Part shown: positions 62,468 to 64,000 of the stretch, piece by piece
How positions within the stretch are numbered: the first letter of the stretch is position 1
Layout: each line of letters opens with the position of its first letter
Assembly: GCF_000406165.1 (NCBI RefSeq)
Contig: NZ_CM001977.1
Coordinates: 855,090 to 919,089 of the forward strand
Length of the DNA stretch: 64,000 nt
Origin: Dickeya zeae NCPPB 2538
Lineage (GTDB): Bacteria > Pseudomonadota > Gammaproteobacteria > Enterobacterales > Enterobacteriaceae
Reading direction: 5' to 3'
Made by a program: the position numbers and the translations under genes
Notes under the pieces: generated by a model
What the model was told of the DNA's origin: nothing
The model's database searches: none
The model's input: the letters and a program-made list of their open reading frames with translations, nothing else

Positions 62468-63184
62468 ATGTTGCGTAAAATGACCTTGGGAGCATTGATG
62501 CTACTGGCCTGGCAAGCACAGGCAGCCTATCAATGCCATGTTCAACCACAAGACGACATCATTATCAGCCCACAGAGTGTGAGCGTGGTCGGTGCCAGCG
62601 GTAATCTGCAAATTTCACCGCAAGGGGATGTATTGAGCAACGGCAATGCGCTGAACCTCAATAGTGCACAGCGTCAGCAGGCTCAGTCGTATCAGGCTGA
62701 ATTGCGCCAGCAACTGCCGTGGATTGACGAAGGGGCACGCCAACACCTGGAGAAAGCGCGTCAGGCATTAGACAAGGTGATTGTGCAACAGCTCGGCAGC
62801 GACAGTAATGTGCGTAACCGGCTGGGGTCATTGGATGAGCAGCTAAAACAGCAGATGAACCGGATTATCGAGCATCGCAGCGATGGTCTGGCTTTCCATC
62901 ATCAGGCGATTAAGCAAGTTGAGCAGGACGGACAGCAGATTGTCGAGCGGACAATGGGTGGTGTCTTGCAAGATAGCCTCAATGAAATGGGCGTCAAACA
63001 ACTGGGCAGCAGCGGCGGTAATCCGTTGCAGGCGATGATGGGTAATCTGGGGGGGCTGCAACAAGCCATTCAAACTGAGTGGAAAACGCAGGAATCAGAT
63101 TTTCAGCGTTTTGGTCACGATGTTTGCAATCGGGTGACGGCACTGGAAAATCAACGTCAGACGTTATTGAAGTCAATTAAATAA
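62468..63184 (+). CDS. yggN: YggN, DUF2884 periplasmic/exported protein
   Basis: 238 residues from MLRKMTLGALMLLAWQAQA with a signal peptide and good ribosome site (AGGAG). Domain matches enterobacterial YggN/DUF2884; central part is helical and Gln-rich (possible coiled coil, 80-160). Function unknown. About 120 bases after yggL. Confidence 0.88.
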   Translation: MLRKMTLGALMLLAWQAQAAYQCHVQPQDDIIISPQSVSVVGASGNLQISPQGDVLSNGNALNLNSAQRQQAQSYQAELRQQLPWIDEGARQHLEKARQALDKVIVQQLGSDSNVRNRLGSLDEQLKQQMNRIIEHRSDGLAFHHQAIKQVEQDGQQIVERTMGGVLQDSLNEMGVKQLGSSGGNPLQAMMGNLGGLQQAIQTEWKTQESDFQRFGHDVCNRVTALENQRQTLLKSIK

Positions 63185-63511
63185 CCTTTTTTCATAGGGG
63201 TGAAAGCTCGTCATTCAGCGTCACCCCCATATTAACGGTGACCACTCAGGTGGTCACCGAGCTTGATAATAAAACGGCTCATCGCCAGGTTACAGAGTCT
63301 CTTCACATTTATATTCCACATGGTTCTGCTGTTGGCGTAGGTATATCAAAATAGGCCAATCACACATTCTGATTACCACCTCTTAAAACTCAATGTGAAA
63401 ATGTAGCTACAAATGATATATCTTCATATGCATTTCATTGCTATCAGTTGAGTGATCGCGCTAGCGATCACTTTTAATAGAAGAATTTCCGTAAAGAACT
63501 GGAGATCCCTA
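63185..63511. other. AT-richer intergenic region with palindromes
   Basis: No gene seen. Contains a 22-base perfect palindrome GGTGACCAC-TCAG-GTGGTCACC at 63237-63258 and a terminator-like hairpin at 63451-63472. Confidence 0.5.
63451..63472 (+). terminator. Hairpin with TTT tail after yggN
   Basis: Nine-base perfect arms (AGTGATCGC / GCGATCACT) around GCTA, followed by TTTAATAG. The T-run favours the plus strand; ends the trmB-yggL-yggN read-through or marks the border of the next locus. Confidence 0.6.
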
Positions 63512-64000
63512 TTAATTCTTCCCCACTTTATCTAATCCTAAATAGCCTAATTTTTCAGCTAATTCTAGTCGGCTATAGCGCCAGCCAGTTAATGACTCGA
63601 TATATTGCTTCTTAGCATCAGATAAAGCAGTTTGCGTATTAAGTAACTCCAGAATACTGCCTACTCCGTTTTCATAACGATGCTCTGCTGCATCATAAGA
63701 TCGTCTTGCAGTAAAAAGGAGATCTTGGGTTACAGGCAGGTTATTGGTCGCCACTGTCAGTGACTGATAACTTTTCCAGACATCAACTTCGACGTTATTC
63801 CGCACATCATCCAAGGACTGTTGTTTCTCCTCGATGTGCGCAATACCTTCTCTGATTTTATATTCCCGGGTAAATCCTTCAAATAAAGGTACTGATACCT
63901 GAACACCCACATAATTATCAGTATGCTTGGTCTTCAAATAAGGCTGCCCCAATCCTTCGTTCACGCGCTGATTGTCATGACTGGATTTTACGATAAGACT
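63512..64000 (-). CDS. TolC-family outer-membrane efflux protein, C-terminal part (gene runs off the window)
   Basis: The last 162 codons of a TolC/OEP-type channel; the frame is open to the window edge. Visible: VGVQVSVPLFEGFTREYKIREG, the periplasmic helices with SYDAAEHRYENGVGSILELLN (family block YxxGxxSxLELLN) and the C-terminal YIESLTGWRYSRLELAEKLG. Likely part of a type I secretion or drug-efflux locus outside the window. Codon usage is more AT-rich than the housekeeping genes to the left, suggesting acquired DNA. Confidence 0.85.
   Translation of the reverse strand, partial: SLIVKSSHDNQRVNEGLGQPYLKTKHTDNYVGVQVSVPLFEGFTREYKIREGIAHIEEKQQSLDDVRNNVEVDVWKSYQSLTVATNNLPVTQDLLFTARRSYDAAEHRYENGVGSILELLNTQTALSDAKKQYIESLTGWRYSRLELAEKLGYLGLDKVGKN

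Overview
The window looks like a chromosome segment of a plant-associated enterobacterium of the Pectobacteriaceae, most likely Dickeya or a close relative. The base composition looks GC-moderate (not measured). The block speC - ansP - mltC - yggX - mutY / trmB - yggL - yggN is enterobacterial and close to the E. coli order. A signal-peptide-bearing family-4 rhamnogalacturonan lyase (RhiE type) points to a pectin-degrading soft-rot lifestyle. No phage, insertion sequence, CRISPR array or integrase was seen.

Layout. 1-4.8 kb: end of tehB, then the nitric-oxide detoxification unit norVW with divergent norR, including a sigma-54 promoter and three NorR-type enhancer sites between them. 4.8-9.8 kb: class I fumarase, a LysR/PACE-efflux divergent pair, and divergent alkylation-repair genes (AlkA-like, alkB). 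9.9-14.9 kb: a five-gene minus-strand operon that looks like an exported respiratory chain: Tat-type 4x[4Fe-4S] protein, NrfD membrane protein, MFS transporter, FMN-binding protein, exported FAD reductase. 15.5-17.6 kb: exported esterase with a divergent LysR. 17.6-23.5 kb: a tightly overlapped operon of a Ugp/Mal-type ABC importer, a PhnP-like metallo-hydrolase and a LacI regulator, with a LacI-type operator upstream. 23.6-27.5 kb: mdtG, an azuC-like micro-gene with its own CRP site, promoter and terminator, and D-malate/tartrate dehydrogenase with its LysR. 27.5-29.8 kb: an XRE regulator - queuosine-precursor transporter (frameshifted) - queF operon, followed by a candidate small RNA.

30.3-38.6 kb: ygfF-like SDR, rhiE, yqhA, a bisC-like molybdoenzyme with a LysR, a Nudix hydrolase and a TSUP permease. 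38.8-41.2 kb: two orphan genes, one PNPOx-like and one thioester-reductase-like. 41.6-48.8 kb: mipA/ompV-like gene divergent from a two-component system plus an RND adaptor and pump. 48.9-53.1 kb: TraF-like outer-membrane protein, HxlR regulator, FlaR-like kinase, and a lone metal-chelate/siderophore-type binding protein. 53.4-54.5 kb: gene debris, tRNA-Phe and a long speC leader with an upstream ORF. 54.5-63.2 kb: the conserved housekeeping block. The last 0.8 kb is AT-richer and carries the end of a TolC-family gene.

Genes that work together: NorR senses NO and drives NorVW. The Fe-S, NrfD, FMN and FAD proteins form a predicted quinol-to-periplasmic-acceptor electron chain. The ABC importer, hydrolase and LacI protein look like a substrate-specific uptake and cleavage system. 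The queuosine operon would import and reduce preQ0. The two-component system probably controls the RND pump and/or the MipA protein. Functional assignments rest on reading translated sequence and on remembered family motifs. No database search was possible.
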